From positions 1-64,000 of the forward strand of contig NZ_JAVHZV010000011.1 of the NCBI RefSeq assembly GCF_031119625.1: a stretch of DNA of 64,000 nucleotides, read 5' to 3'. Shown here in pieces: positions 52,508 to 64,000 of the stretch (the stretch's first letter is position 1; every line of letters starts with the position of its first letter). A model generated the notes under the pieces. It was not told the origin of the DNA and did not search any database. It was given only the letters and a program-made list of their open reading frames with translations. A program made the position numbers and the translations under genes. Source of the DNA: Pseudomonas sp. G34. Lineage in GTDB: Bacteria > Pseudomonadota > Gammaproteobacteria > Pseudomonadales > Pseudomonadaceae.

Positions 52508-53428
52508 TCAGTAGAGTTTAGGCTCGCCTGGTGGGCGAGTCTTGAAGCGCCGGTGTGCCCACAGGTACTGCTCGGGGCACGTGACAATGGCCTGCTCGAC
52601 CCACTGGTTGACCCGCAGGCAGTCGGCCTCTTCGTTCTCGCCGGGAAAATCCGTCAGCGGCGGATGGATGGTCAGCCGATACCCCGCACCATTGGGCAGG
52701 CGCATCTGGGTGAACGGCAGCACGATGGCACGCCCCAGGCGGGCGAACTTGGTGGTGGCGGTAACGGTCGCCGCCTGGATGCCGAACAGCGGCGCGAACA
52801 GGCTCTGCTTGCGGCCGTAGTCCTGGTCCGGTGCGTACCAGATCGCCCGGCCGGCGCGCAGCACCTTGATCATCGCCCGCACGTCCTCACGCTCGATGGC
52901 AGTGGCATCCAGGTTGTGGCGTTCACGGCCGCGGCGCTGCACGAAATCGAACACCGGGTTGCGGTGTTCGCGGTACATGCCGTCGATGGTGTGCACCTGG
53001 CCGAGCAAGGCGGCGCCGATTTCCAGGGTGGTGAAGTGCACGGCCATGAGGATCACGCCCTGGCCTTGCGCCTGGGCCTGCTGCAGGTGCTCGATACCCT
53101 CGATATGGGCCAGGCGGGCGAGCTTGTGGCGCGGCCACCACCAGCTCATGGCCATCTCGAAGAAGGCGATGCCGGTGGAGGCGAAATTTTCCTTGAGCAG
53201 GCGCTTGCGCTTTTCCGCCGGCATTTGCGGGAAGCACAATTCCAGGTTGCGCGTGGCGATACGCCGACGCGCGCCGGCCAGGTGATACATCAGCCAGCCC
53301 AGGCCACGGCCCAGGCGCAGCAGTGCGCCATAGGGCAGCTGCACGGTCAGCCACAGCAGGCCAAGCCCGGCCCAGAGTGGCCAGAACCGCGGGTGAAGAA
53401 AGCTGCGACGAAAAACGGGACGATCCAT
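52508..53428 (-). CDS. lpxL: Lipid A late acyltransferase (LpxL/HtrB type)
   Basis: 306 residues. One N-terminal transmembrane anchor (FWPLWAGLGLLWLTVQLPYGALL) and the acyltransferase H(x4)D/E core MAVHFTTLEIGAALLG, with YREHRNPVFDFVQRRGRER and APDQDYGRK downstream. It adds a secondary acyl chain to Kdo2-lipid IVA at the inner membrane. AGGA seven bases before ATG 53428 supports the start. LpxL versus LpxM or other paralogue not decided. Confidence 0.85.
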   Translation of the reverse strand: MDRPVFRRSFLHPRFWPLWAGLGLLWLTVQLPYGALLRLGRGLGWLMYHLAGARRRIATRNLELCFPQMPAEKRKRLLKENFASTGIAFFEMAMSWWWPRHKLARLAHIEGIEHLQQAQAQGQGVILMAVHFTTLEIGAALLGQVHTIDGMYREHRNPVFDFVQRRGRERHNLDATAIEREDVRAMIKVLRAGRAIWYAPDQDYGRKQSLFAPLFGIQAATVTATTKFARLGRAIVLPFTQMRLPNGAGYRLTIHPPLTDFPGENEEADCLRVNQWVEQAIVTCPEQYLWAHRRFKTRPPGEPKLY

Positions 53429-53657
53429 TGACGATCCTGGATGGCGGTCAAAGCCGCCTAGTCTAACAGCACGTTCGCCGCTCTCGGGAGTGATGCGCCA
53501 CGCGCCTTGCGGCGGCCAGGCGTTGCACGACCCTAGCATGCAGCGCCGCAGGCGGCACGCCGCCAACGCGCGCAACCGGGCTTGCATGGCGCTGGCCCCG
53601 GCGTCAGGATCGTAATCCGCGAATAACAATACCCGTGCCCACGGCCAGGAGAATGCC

Positions 53658-54839
<1,182 letters not shown>

Positions 54840-54910
54840 AAACGGTGCGGCCCGGCCAGCTGCTGGGCCTGATCCGCGATACGACAAGCCTTCTTGCGAT
54901 GAGACCGCCG

Positions 54911-55198
54911 ATGAGCGACCGCCTGCACTACCTGTTCGCCGAATGCCGCAAACGCTGTGCGCAGCGCCCGGAGGTCACGGCCATCGTGCTGTTCGCGCTG
55001 CTCTGCGAGGACGACGACGTGGTGTACCTGGAAATCCGCTACATCGACTACGCCAGCGGCCTGGCGGAAGGCGATCACCTGTGGCTGTCGCTCGAGGAAG
55101 CCAAGCAAGACCTGCTCGACGACCATGGCATTACCGAGCAAGACTGGCGCCCACTGTCTGCACGGGAAATCGCCCGCATAGACCGCACCATCGAATAA
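54911..55198 (+). CDS. Small conserved hypothetical protein
   Basis: 95 residues, soluble, alpha/beta (MSDRLHYLFAECRKRCAQRPEVTAIVLFALLCEDDDVVYLEIRYIDYASGLAEGDHLWLSLEE). Unrecognised. An alternative start lies four codons upstream at 54899. It follows the thiolase by 71 bases on the same strand and may share its transcript. Confidence 0.6.
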   Translation: MSDRLHYLFAECRKRCAQRPEVTAIVLFALLCEDDDVVYLEIRYIDYASGLAEGDHLWLSLEEAKQDLLDDHGITEQDWRPLSAREIARIDRTIE

Positions 55199-55238
55199 GA
55201 GCGGGCTCAGCGCCCGCCACTGAGCTGCGCAACGTTGC

Positions 55239-55670
55239 TCAGGTAACCCGTTCGGCCACCGGCAGTTTGGCGATGGCTTCGCGGGTTTCCCGGTCCTGGG
55301 CGTCGCGCCAGGTACGGAAGGCTTCCAGCTCACCGCCCCAGGTCTTCATTACCCAGGCCAATACCGCCAGGTCATCGATCAGGCCCAGGCCGGGAATGAA
55401 ATCGGGAATGGCGTCGAGCGGCGATACGAAATAGATCAGCCCGGCGACGATGGCCACCAGGGCCTGCGGGTTGATCGCCCGGTAGCTGCCTCGCCACCAG
55501 GCCACGCACAGCTCCTGCAGCAGGCCCAGATCGCCCCTCAACGACGACAGGCTGCGCGCGCCACCGCCACTCTTGCGGGTTACCGCCAGCAGCAAGGCCG
55601 GTAGCCGCCCACGTTTGAGAAAGCGCTGCGCGATGGGCAGGTAACGGGCGAAATTCCACGGTGCTTTCAT
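55239..55670 (-). CDS. YkvA family (DUF1232) membrane protein
   Basis: 143 residues. DUF1232 segment YRAINPQALVAIVAGLIYFVSPLDAIPDFIPGLGLIDDLAVLAWVM with the SPxDxIPDxxP signature and a single membrane helix. Function unknown. GAGGAG five bases before ATG 55670. Confidence 0.85.
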   Translation of the reverse strand: MKAPWNFARYLPIAQRFLKRGRLPALLLAVTRKSGGGARSLSSLRGDLGLLQELCVAWWRGSYRAINPQALVAIVAGLIYFVSPLDAIPDFIPGLGLIDDLAVLAWVMKTWGGELEAFRTWRDAQDRETREAIAKLPVAERVT

Positions 55671-55711
55671 GACCACTCCTCGTCAGCCCGCATGGCTGCT
55701 GGGCTGTCTGT

Positions 55712-55738
55712 GGTTATCCACCATAGCTGTGGATAACC
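55712..55738. promoter_or_regulatory. Inverted repeat containing two DnaA boxes
   Basis: GGTTATCCAC (55712-55721) and GTGGATAACC (55729-55738) are perfect ten-base arms around CATAGCT. They contain TTATCCACC and TGTGGATAA, the second a perfect DnaA box (TTATCCACA on the other strand). An AT-rich tract follows to about 55900. Confidence 0.6.
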
Positions 55739-55970
55739 TTGTGAACAGTTATGGGATTAGCTTACCAAAGCCCCCTGGGATGCGGCCTTGCCACAGATCG
55801 GACATTTTTTATCCAGCCGATAAAACCCTGCTAAATCAATCAGTTAAAAAAATCAAAAGATTTCGTAAAAAAACTGACCAACTGAATAAGAAGCTTTGAC
55901 GCAGTGTGCATAACCAGTCTGTCAAGGTCTTGCATTCAGCTCGATTTGCGATTAGGCAGGGCTCGAAAAC
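55739..55970. other. AT-rich intergenic tract, no gene
   Basis: About 230 bases including 55800-55900, where runs of A and T dominate (AAAAAAATC, CGTAAAAAAACTG), markedly unlike the GC-rich surroundings. I see no supported gene; a 76-codon open frame here is likely chance. Confidence 0.5.
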
Positions 55971-55973
55971 GAC

Positions 55974-55999
55974 AACGCCCCGGCAAGCGGGGCGTTGTT
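55974..55999. terminator. Terminator of the FKBP lipoprotein gene
   Basis: AACGCCCC-GGCAAGC-GGGGCGTT (GC-rich, eight-base stem) right after the FKBP stop at 56015 when read leftward. Some T residues follow on either side, so it may act in both directions. Confidence 0.75.
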
Positions 56000-56014
56000 T
56001 CAAGCAGCGAGTGC

Positions 56015-56752
56015 TTACTGGGCTGGCGCGGCTTCAGGAGCAGCCTGCTCTTGAGCAGCCTTGTCCTTGATCCCGATCAGCTCGAGGTCGAACACCAGTA
56101 CCGAGTTGGCCGGAATGGCCGGGCTCGGGCTCTGGGCGCCGTAGGCCAGCTCGGCCGGGATGTACAGTTTGACCTTTTCGCCAACGTGCATCAGTTGCAG
56201 GCCTTCGACCCAACCCGGGATCACGCCGCCAACCGGCAGGTCGATCGGCGTGCCACGCTCGATGGAGCTGTCGAATACGGTGCCGTCAGTCAGCTTGCCT
56301 TCGTAGTGAACGGTAACCACGTCATCAGCCTTGGGCTGAGGGCCGTCGGCTTTCTTGACCACTTCGTACTGCAGGCCGGAAGCGGTGGTGGTGACGCCGT
56401 CACGCTTGCCGTTCTCTTCGAGGAATTTCTTGCCGGCTGCTTCGGCTTCTTCGTTCATCTTGGTCATGCGCTCTTCGGCACGCTTCTGCAGAGAGGCGAA
56501 GGCCTCGATCAGCTCTTCGTCCTTCAGGCGCTGCTCTTTCTTGCCGATGGCGTCTTCGATGCCCTGGGCAACGGCGTTCGGATCGAGGTCGTCCATACCT
56601 TCCTGAGCCAGGCTCTTGCCCATGTTCAGACCGATACCGTAGGACGCCTTCTGCGCCGGAGTCTCCAGTTTTACGTCGCTGGTTTGCGAGTCACAACCGG
56701 CGAGCACCAGGCCCACCAGGGCGATCGCTGCTGCCAAACGATGCTGTTTCAT
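56015..56752 (-). CDS. FKBP-type peptidyl-prolyl isomerase lipoprotein (FkpA/Mip-like)
   Basis: 245 residues. Lipoprotein signal LVGLVLAGCDSQ; an alpha-helical N-terminal dimerisation region (QKASYGIGLNMGKSLAQEGMDDLDP..., residues about 25-110); then the FKBP domain with VTVHYEGKLTDGTVFDSSIERGTPIDLPVGGVIPGWVEGLQLMHVGEKVKLYIPAELAYG. It catalyses cis-trans prolyl isomerisation in the periplasm. Ends in an Ala/Glu/Pro tail. The start at 56752 is set by the signal peptide. Confidence 0.9.
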   Translation of the reverse strand: MKQHRLAAAIALVGLVLAGCDSQTSDVKLETPAQKASYGIGLNMGKSLAQEGMDDLDPNAVAQGIEDAIGKKEQRLKDEELIEAFASLQKRAEERMTKMNEEAEAAGKKFLEENGKRDGVTTTASGLQYEVVKKADGPQPKADDVVTVHYEGKLTDGTVFDSSIERGTPIDLPVGGVIPGWVEGLQLMHVGEKVKLYIPAELAYGAQSPSPAIPANSVLVFDLELIGIKDKAAQEQAAPEAAPAQ

Positions 56753-57001
56753 GCTGATTCCTTGTCCGCTGCGCCCTAGGGCTATCGAGTGAAGGCGCGA
56801 GCTTAGGGTGTGTGAGTGTATCAACGCAAGCCGCGGCGCTTGGAATTACCCAGGCAGATCACGCGTACTCTGCGAGAAATGGCGAGCGGTGGCGAAAAGC
56901 CGACCGAAACGTCCAGCACGTGCCAACACAGCGACGTAACTGACTAGCCGGTAAGAGTTTTCCTGAGCAGAGAAGTTCAGTGGTGGCCAGCGAAACCAGG
57001 C

Positions 57002-57904
57002 TCACTCACGCGCTGATCGTGCTCGCGCCACCCGCGAGGCGGACTCGCGCCCGAGCACCCGGCTGATACGCTGCCCCGCCTCGATCAGCCCAGCCAGGTT
57101 CACCCCGGTCTCGATACCCAGGCCCTGCAGCAGATAAACCACATCCTCGCTGGCCACATTGCCGGTCGCGCCCCTGGCATAGGGGCAGCCGCCCAGGCCG
57201 GCCACCGAGGCGTCGAACACCGCGATACCCTCCAGCAGGCTGGCGTAGATATTCGCCAGGGCTTGCCCGTAAGTGTCATGGAAATGCCCGGCCAGGCGCT
57301 CACGGGGCACCTCGCGGCCTACCACCTCGAACAGGTGACGTACCGCGCCGGCGGTCCCCACACCGATGGTGTCGCCCAGGGACACTTCATGGCAGCCCAT
57401 GGCCTGCAACTCGCGGCAGACCACCGCCACCTGCCGGGCCGAGACAGCGCCGTCGTAGGGGCAGCCGAGCACGCAGGACACGTAGCCGCGTACCCGAACG
57501 CCGTGGCGCTGCGCCGCGTCCATCACCGGTTCGAAGCGCTTGAGGCTCTCGGCAATCGAGCAATTGATATTGCGCTGTGAAAAGGCTTCGGACGCTGCGG
57601 CGAACACCGCGACTTCCCTTACGCCGGCAGCCAGAGCCGCCTCCAGCCCCTGCAGATTGGGGGTCAATGCCGCATAGGTGACGCCGGAGCGCCGGTCGAT
57701 GCCGGCAAACACCTCGGCACTGCCGGCCATCTGCGGCACCCATTTGGGCGACACGAAGCTGCCGACTTCTATATAGGCGAGCCCGGCCGCGCTCAGGTCA
57801 TCGACCAGGCGCACCTTGTCGGCCACGCCTATCGGCTGCTTCTCGTTCTGCAGGCCATCACGGGGGCCGACTTCCACCAAGCGAACGTGGCTGGGCAGGC
57901 TCAT
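57002..57904 (-). CDS. liuE: Hydroxymethylglutaryl-CoA lyase
   Basis: 300 residues. VEVGPRDGLQNEKQ, HFHDTYGQALANIYASLLEG and the signature SVAGLGGCPYARGATGNVASEDVVYLL carrying the catalytic Cys. Splits HMG-CoA into acetoacetate and acetyl-CoA, the last step of leucine breakdown. ATG overlaps the liuD stop by four bases; last gene of the liu operon. Confidence 0.93.
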   Translation of the reverse strand: MSLPSHVRLVEVGPRDGLQNEKQPIGVADKVRLVDDLSAAGLAYIEVGSFVSPKWVPQMAGSAEVFAGIDRRSGVTYAALTPNLQGLEAALAAGVREVAVFAAASEAFSQRNINCSIAESLKRFEPVMDAAQRHGVRVRGYVSCVLGCPYDGAVSARQVAVVCRELQAMGCHEVSLGDTIGVGTAGAVRHLFEVVGREVPRERLAGHFHDTYGQALANIYASLLEGIAVFDASVAGLGGCPYARGATGNVASEDVVYLLQGLGIETGVNLAGLIEAGQRISRVLGRESASRVARARSARE

Positions 57905-59799
57905 GGCTGCGCCTCCAGCTCGACCAGCACGGTGCCTTCGCCGATCAGCTCGCCCTCGGCGCAGTAGATGGCCTTGATGACACCTGGCTGGGGCGCGCGA
58001 ATGCTGTGTTCCATCTTCATGGCTTCCAGCACCACCAGTGCAGCGCCCGCCTCGACCTGCTGGCCCGGCGCGACCAGCACCCGCACGATGCTGCCGTTCA
58101 TGGGCGCGGTAAGCCCGCCCCCGTGGGCAGCGCGTGCCTCCGCGGCGGCCAGCGGATCGAAACGGCGCACGGCCAGCCACTCCACGCCCCAGCGCAGATA
58201 CAGGGTGTCGCACTGGCGCACTGCGGTTCTGGGCACCGTGTTCATGGGCTCGACCCGCAGGCGCTGCGTGGCCTCGCCACAGGTCAGGGTCATCGGCGTG
58301 CCGGCTGGCGATACACTGCGCCAGGCGTTACGTGCCGCCCAGGGCGAATGCGGATCATCGGCGCGCTGGTACGCGCTATCGGTAGCCAGCAAGGCCGCGC
58401 CAGCCTGCTGCCAGAAGGCATCCGGCAGTTCCTGCGCTGGCGGCAGCAACTGCGCCTGGTGCCGCTCGATAAAGCCGGTGTCCAGCTCCGCAGCGGCGAA
58501 CGCCGGATGGGCGAGGATGCGCTGCAGAAACGCCAGGTTGGTCTTGAAACCGCCCACTATGGTTTCGGCCAACATGGCCAGCAGGCGTTGGCGCGCTTCC
58601 TCGCGGTTCTCGCCCCAGGCGATCAGCTTGGCCAGCATCGGGTCGTAGAACGGCGACACCTCATCGCCCTGCTCCACGCCGCTGTCGATCCGCCGCCCCG
58701 GCCCGCCTGCCGGCTCACGGTACAGATCGAGATGCCCGCTGGCCGGCAGAAAGCCGCCTTCCGGGTCCTCGGCATACAGACGCACTTCTATCGCATGCCC
58801 ATCGAGCGGTACCTGATCCTGGCGGATTGGCAGCGGCTCGCCACGGGCCACGCGGATCTGCCAGGCCACCAGATCGAGGCCGGTGATCGCCTCGGTCACC
58901 GGGTGCTCGACCTGCAGGCGGGTATTCATCTCCATGAAGAAGAACTCGCCGCGGGCATCGAGCAGAAACTCCACGGTGCCCGCACCGACATAGCCGATGG
59001 CCTGGGCGGCACGCACCGCAGCCTCGCCCATGGCCTGGCGCAACTCGGCAGACAGGCCGGGCGCCGGCGCCTCTTCGACCACCTTCTGGTGGCGGCGCTG
59101 GATCGAGCAATCGCGTTCATTGAGATACAGGCAGTTGCCGTGCTGATCGGCGAATACCTGGATTTCCACGTGGCGTGGCTGCAGCACGTATTTCTCAACC
59201 AGCATGCGCCCGTCACCGAACGCCGACTGCGCCTCGCGCTGCGCCGAGGCCAGGGCGTCGGCCAGATCCGCCTCGCGCTCGACGATCTTCATGCCCTTGC
59301 CGCCGCCACCGGCGCTGGCCTTGAGCAACACCGGGTAGCCGATCTGCTGCGCCGCACTGCGAAAGGTGTCGAGATCCTGGGCAGCACCGTGATAACCGGG
59401 CACCAGCGGCACGCCGGCCTCCTCCATCAGCGCCTTGGCCGCCGACTTGCTGCCCATGGCGTCGATGGCGCTGGCCGGCGGGCCGAGAAAGACCAGCCCG
59501 GCCGCTTCGAGCTTGCGGGCGAAGGTGGCGTTCTCGGACAGAAAGCCGTACCCGGGATGAATGGCTTCGGCGCCGCTGGCCCTGGCGGCCTCGATGATCT
59601 TGTCCATCAGCAGGTAGCTGTCGGCCGGTTTTGCACCACCCAGGTCGATGGCGATGTCCGCCTCGCGTACGTGCCGGGCGCTGTGGTCGATGGCGCTGTG
59701 TACCGCCACCGAGGTCAGCCCCAGGGCCTTGGCGGTACGCATGATGCGGCAGGCGATTTCGCCACGGTTGGCAATCAGCAGTGTGGTGATGGTTTTCAT
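57901..59799 (-). CDS. liuD: 3-Methylcrotonyl-CoA carboxylase alpha subunit (biotin-carrying)
   Basis: 632 residues: biotin carboxylase (KTITTLLIANRGEIACRIMRTA, ATP-grasp GGGGKGMKIVER), and a C-terminal biotinyl domain VVLEAMKMEHSIRAP with the biotin Lys. Carboxylates the biotin used by the beta subunit LiuB on 3-methylcrotonyl-CoA. Start 59799 overlaps the liuC stop by four bases. Confidence 0.93.
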   Translation of the reverse strand: MKTITTLLIANRGEIACRIMRTAKALGLTSVAVHSAIDHSARHVREADIAIDLGGAKPADSYLLMDKIIEAARASGAEAIHPGYGFLSENATFARKLEAAGLVFLGPPASAIDAMGSKSAAKALMEEAGVPLVPGYHGAAQDLDTFRSAAQQIGYPVLLKASAGGGGKGMKIVEREADLADALASAQREAQSAFGDGRMLVEKYVLQPRHVEIQVFADQHGNCLYLNERDCSIQRRHQKVVEEAPAPGLSAELRQAMGEAAVRAAQAIGYVGAGTVEFLLDARGEFFFMEMNTRLQVEHPVTEAITGLDLVAWQIRVARGEPLPIRQDQVPLDGHAIEVRLYAEDPEGGFLPASGHLDLYREPAGGPGRRIDSGVEQGDEVSPFYDPMLAKLIAWGENREEARQRLLAMLAETIVGGFKTNLAFLQRILAHPAFAAAELDTGFIERHQAQLLPPAQELPDAFWQQAGAALLATDSAYQRADDPHSPWAARNAWRSVSPAGTPMTLTCGEATQRLRVEPMNTVPRTAVRQCDTLYLRWGVEWLAVRRFDPLAAAEARAAHGGGLTAPMNGSIVRVLVAPGQQVEAGAALVVLEAMKMEHSIRAPQPGVIKAIYCAEGELIGEGTVLVELEAQP

Positions 59800-60593
59800 G
59801 ACTGGGCCTGCCAGGCGGGTGTGCGTTTGTGCAGAAAGGCGTTGAGGCCTTCCTGCCCCTCTTCACTGATGCGGATGCCGGCGATCACGCTTTCCGTGCG
59901 CTGGCGCAGGGCGTCGCTGAGCACGCCGCTGCCAACACCGTGCAACAGCGCCTTGGTCTCACGCATGGCCTGGGGGCTGTTGAGCAGCAACGTGGCGACC
60001 CACTGCTCCACTTCGCTCTCCAGCTCGGCCGCCGGATAGCACTCGGCGAGCAGGCCCAGCTCCCGTGCCCGCTCTCCATTGAAGCGCTCGGCACTCAGCG
60101 CATAACGGCGCGCCGCGCGCTCGCCGATGGCCTGCACCAGATAGGGGCTGATTACCGCAGGCGCCAGGCCGATGCGCACTTCGGAGAGGCTGAACGACGC
60201 CTCGCAGGCGCCGATGGCGATGTCGCAGCAGGCCGTGAGCCCCACCGCCCCACCGAACGCCGCCCCCTGCACCACGGCGAGGGTCGGACACGGCAGGTGG
60301 TAGAGCTGGCTCATCAACTCGCCCAGCTCGTGGGCATCGCGCAGGTTGGTGGCATAGTCGAGCGCGGCCGAGGCCTGCATCCAGGCCAGGTCGGCGCCAG
60401 CGCTGAAGTGCTTGCCGCGCCCACGCAGAATCAGAAAACGCAGGCTGTCATCGGCGGCTATCTGGCGTAGCGCCTGGATCAGCTCCGCGATCATCTCGGC
60501 GTTGAAGGCATTGTGTTTGTCCGCGCGGTTCAGCCACAGGGTGGCGACGCCGCGCGAATCGGTTTGCAGTTCGATTGTGGTGAAGTCGGTCAT
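59796..60593 (-). CDS. liuC: 3-Methylglutaconyl-CoA (isohexenylglutaconyl-CoA) hydratase
   Basis: 265 residues, crotonase fold. Oxyanion-hole segments GRGKHFSAGADLAWM and VQGAAFGGAVGLTACCDIAI, with SLSEVRIGLAPAVISPYLV. Hydrates methylglutaconyl-CoA to HMG-CoA. The start at 60593 (MTDFTTIELQTD) lies 19 bases after the liuB stop. Confidence 0.93.
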   Translation of the reverse strand: MTDFTTIELQTDSRGVATLWLNRADKHNAFNAEMIAELIQALRQIAADDSLRFLILRGRGKHFSAGADLAWMQASAALDYATNLRDAHELGELMSQLYHLPCPTLAVVQGAAFGGAVGLTACCDIAIGACEASFSLSEVRIGLAPAVISPYLVQAIGERAARRYALSAERFNGERARELGLLAECYPAAELESEVEQWVATLLLNSPQAMRETKALLHGVGSGVLSDALRQRTESVIAGIRISEEGQEGLNAFLHKRTPAWQAQS

Positions 60594-60612
60594 CGGTCTG
60601 TCCTCGGCCGGG

Positions 60613-62220
<1,608 letters not shown>

Positions 62221-62304
62221 GGCGCGGCTCCGACTGGCGGACACCTTTAAAAACTACCTGCGGTTTTAAAGGTGATCCTGAAACAGGAAAACGAGGGGCT
62301 TTGA

Positions 62305-63486
62305 TCAAGCCGTTTCGTTGAACAGCTCGCGGCCGATCAGCATGCGGCGAATTTCACTGGTGCCGGCGCCGATCTCGTAGAGCTTGGCGTCGCGCCACAG
62401 GCGGCCGACCGGAAATTCGTTGATATAGCCGTTGCCGCCGAGAATCTGGATCGCCTCGCCGGCCAGCCAGGTGGCCTTTTCGGCGGCGTAGAGAATCACC
62501 CCGGCGCAGTCCTTGCGCACCTGGCGCACGTGCTCGCTGCCCAGCGCATCGAGCTGCTTGCCGACCGCATAGAGATAGGCGCGGCAGGCCTGCTGGGTGG
62601 TGTACATGTCGGCAAGCTTGCCCTGGATCAGCTGAAACTCGCCGATGCTCTGGCCGAACTGCTTGCGGTCGTGGATATAGGGCACCACCACGTCCATGGC
62701 GGCCTGCATCAGACCCAACGGGCCGCCGGAGAGCACCGCGCGTTCGTAATCCAGGCCACTCATCAGCACCCGCGCGCCTTCGCCAAGGCCGCCGAGGATG
62801 TTTTCCGCGGGCACTTCGACATCCTGGAACACCAGCTCGCCAGTGTGCGAGCCACGCATGCCGAGCTTGTCGAGCTTCTGCGCCACCGAGAAACCCTTGC
62901 TGCCCTTCTCGACGATGAAGGCGGTCATGCCCTTTGCACCCGCCGCCGGATCGGTCTTGGCGTACACCACCAGCACGTCGCAATCCGGGCCGTTGGTGAT
63001 CCACATCTTGCTGCCGTTGAGCAGGTAATGGTCACCCTGGCGATCAGCGCGCAGCTTCATCGACACCACGTCGGAACCGGCGTTGGGCTCGCTCATCGCC
63101 AGGGCGCCGATATGCTCGCCGCTGATCAGCTTGGGCAGGAAGCGGCGCTTCTGCGCCTCGCTGCCGTTGCGGTTGATCTGGTTCACGCAGAGGTTGGAAT
63201 GGGCGCCGTAGGACAGGCCGATGCCACCGGCAGCGCGGGAGATTTCCTCCATGGCGACCATGTGCGCCAGATAGCCCATGCCAGCGCCGCCATATTCTTC
63301 GCTGACGGTCAGGCCGAGCAGGCCCATGTCACCGAACTTGCGCCACAGATCCATGGGGAACTGGTCGCTGCGGTCGGCCTCGGCGGCGCGCGGGGCGATT
63401 TCCTTGGCAGCGAAGCCGGCGACCGCGTCGCGCAGCATGTCGATTTCCTCACCGAGGAAGAAATTCAGGCCTGGCAGGGTGCTCAT
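62305..63486 (-). CDS. liuA: Isovaleryl-CoA dehydrogenase
   Basis: 393 residues, acyl-CoA dehydrogenase. [93 protein letters not shown]. Oxidises isovaleryl-CoA with FAD, passing electrons to ETF. Start 63486 ([12 protein letters not shown]); 58 bases after liuR. Confidence 0.93.
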   Translation of the reverse strand: MSTLPGLNFFLGEEIDMLRDAVAGFAAKEIAPRAAEADRSDQFPMDLWRKFGDMGLLGLTVSEEYGGAGMGYLAHMVAMEEISRAAGGIGLSYGAHSNLCVNQINRNGSEAQKRRFLPKLISGEHIGALAMSEPNAGSDVVSMKLRADRQGDHYLLNGSKMWITNGPDCDVLVVYAKTDPAAGAKGMTAFIVEKGSKGFSVAQKLDKLGMRGSHTGELVFQDVEVPAENILGGLGEGARVLMSGLDYERAVLSGGPLGLMQAAMDVVVPYIHDRKQFGQSIGEFQLIQGKLADMYTTQQACRAYLYAVGKQLDALGSEHVRQVRKDCAGVILYAAEKATWLAGEAIQILGGNGYINEFPVGRLWRDAKLYEIGAGTSEIRRMLIGRELFNETA

Positions 63487-63544
63487 GTAACGACTCTCCA
63501 TTGTTGTACTTGTTGGAAGCGTCGAAGGGTCGGTGCTCGACGGT

Positions 63545-63931
63545 TCAGGCGCTCACGGAAATGTCCTTCAGGGCGTTGCGGCAGCGCTGCTCGGCGGTGT
63601 CGAGCTCGCGCTGCATCTGCTGGATATCGAGCAGCTGGCGAGCCAGGTGCTCGCGGCGCTCGGCGATCTTTTCCAGAAAGTGGTCGAGCTGCTTGCGGTT
63701 GCCGCCCGCCGGGTCGTAGAGGTCGATCAGCTCCTTGCACTCGGCCAGGGAAAAGCCGATGCGCTTGCCGCGCAGGATCAGCATCAGGGTCACCCGGTCG
63801 CGGGCGCTGTAGATACGCTCCTGGCCGCGGCGCTCGGGCGCAAGCATGCCCTGCTCCTCGTAGAAGCGAATGGTGCGGGTGGTGACGCCCAGTTCCTGGG
63901 CGAGATCGGAAATGCTGTGGGAAACGCTCAT
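63545..63931 (-). CDS. liuR: MerR family regulator of the liu operon
   Basis: 128 residues. Helix-turn-helix [47 protein letters not shown] then a coiled dimerisation tail ([41 protein letters not shown]). First gene of liuRABCDE and probably its repressor/activator through the palindromic site just upstream. Confidence 0.92.
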   Translation of the reverse strand: MSVSHSISDLAQELGVTTRTIRFYEEQGMLAPERRGQERIYSARDRVTLMLILRGKRIGFSLAECKELIDLYDPAGGNRKQLDHFLEKIAERREHLARQLLDIQQMQRELDTAEQRCRNALKDISVSA

Positions 63932-63950
63932 GGGGTGGCCGCGACCGAAA

Positions 63951-63972
63951 GTTACCTTTACGTAAACGTAAG
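63951..63972. promoter_or_regulatory. Probable LiuR operator
   Basis: TTTACGTAAA (63957-63966) is a perfect palindrome; TTACGTAAACGTAA around it forms further overlapping symmetry. It lies 26 bases before liuR and is the only dyad there; position and AT/CG alternation fit a MerR-type site. Confidence 0.65.
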
Positions 63973-64000
63973 CCTGCAATTGCAGGGCTGTCAACTCAAT

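Noticed and set aside
55669..55899. 76-codon plus-strand frame in the AT-rich tract
   Set aside because: Starts at the YkvA end, Lys-rich only because of A-runs; no homologue-like pattern.
55712..55900. Chromosomal replication origin
   Set aside because: Only two DnaA boxes and none of the usual neighbouring genes (dnaA, rpmH, gidA, parAB).

Overview
The window looks like a piece of a high-GC gammaproteobacterial chromosome, almost certainly Pseudomonas. The main evidence is the liuRABCDE leucine/isoprenoid catabolism operon in its Pseudomonas gene order, an rbsBACRKD ribose operon, Pseudomonas-style REP sequences (tgtgggagcgggc...), and many families typical of the genus (DUF2076, BdlA-like chemoreceptor, YecA/SEC-C, RlhA, ZapE, SotB). 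Species cannot be fixed from the sequence alone. I see no rRNA, tRNA, CRISPR array, complete insertion sequence, plasmid origin or intact prophage.

Left third (1-25 kb): small conserved hypotheticals and a GNAT acetyltransferase (611-1303). A 246-bp, internally deleted copy of that acetyltransferase lies at 2736-2981, joined tail to head with an Lrp/AsnC gene that has lost its DNA-binding domain. A sugar-acid cassette (IlvD/Edd dehydratase plus GhrA-type reductase) follows, then a methyltransferase, an ion-channel-like protein with an odd selectivity filter, two membrane diguanylate cyclases and an HDOD protein. Next are a divergent HTH repressor / BRO-N antirepressor-like pair, RlhA, a divergent Lrp/EamA exporter pair, and a soluble two-PAS chemoreceptor of the BdlA type.

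Middle (25-44 kb): MdaB, SotB, a KtrB/KtrA-type potassium uptake pair, and a GntR/UTRA-controlled operon. That operon encodes a periplasmic binding protein, an alkaline-phosphatase-superfamily hydrolase, two permeases, an ATPase and a HAD phosphatase. Two near-palindromes around CTAGACCA, one before the regulator and one before the operon, make a credible regulator circuit; the substrate is probably a phosphonate or organophosphate, but this is inferred. The rbsBACRKD operon follows, with a perfect 16-bp LacI-type operator just downstream of a TTGACA promoter. This part is studded with small mobile or palindromic repeats: two copies of a roughly 137-bp palindromic element, a 264-bp element with terminal inverted repeats wedged between the ATPase and the HAD gene, three copies of a 86-90-bp GTAGGGTGGA element, and a facing REP pair.

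Right third (44-64 kb): three small lipoproteins, pdxY, a macro-domain protein, an aldo/keto reductase, a TauE-type permease, GNAT, a membrane protein/Xre regulator pair, zapE, a patatin phospholipase, an LpxL-type acyltransferase, a thiolase, YkvA and an FKBP lipoprotein. The liu operon (isovaleryl-CoA dehydrogenase through HMG-CoA lyase, led by its MerR regulator) closes the window.

Most promising for follow-up are the HTH/BRO-N switch with its 17-bp palindrome over both promoters, the regulated uptake-plus-hydrolysis operon at 30.4-37.1 kb, the acetyltransferase/Lrp chimera, and a DnaA-box hairpin beside an AT-rich patch at 55.7-55.9 kb. Start codons were chosen by ribosome-binding sites and family alignment from memory; no searches were run.
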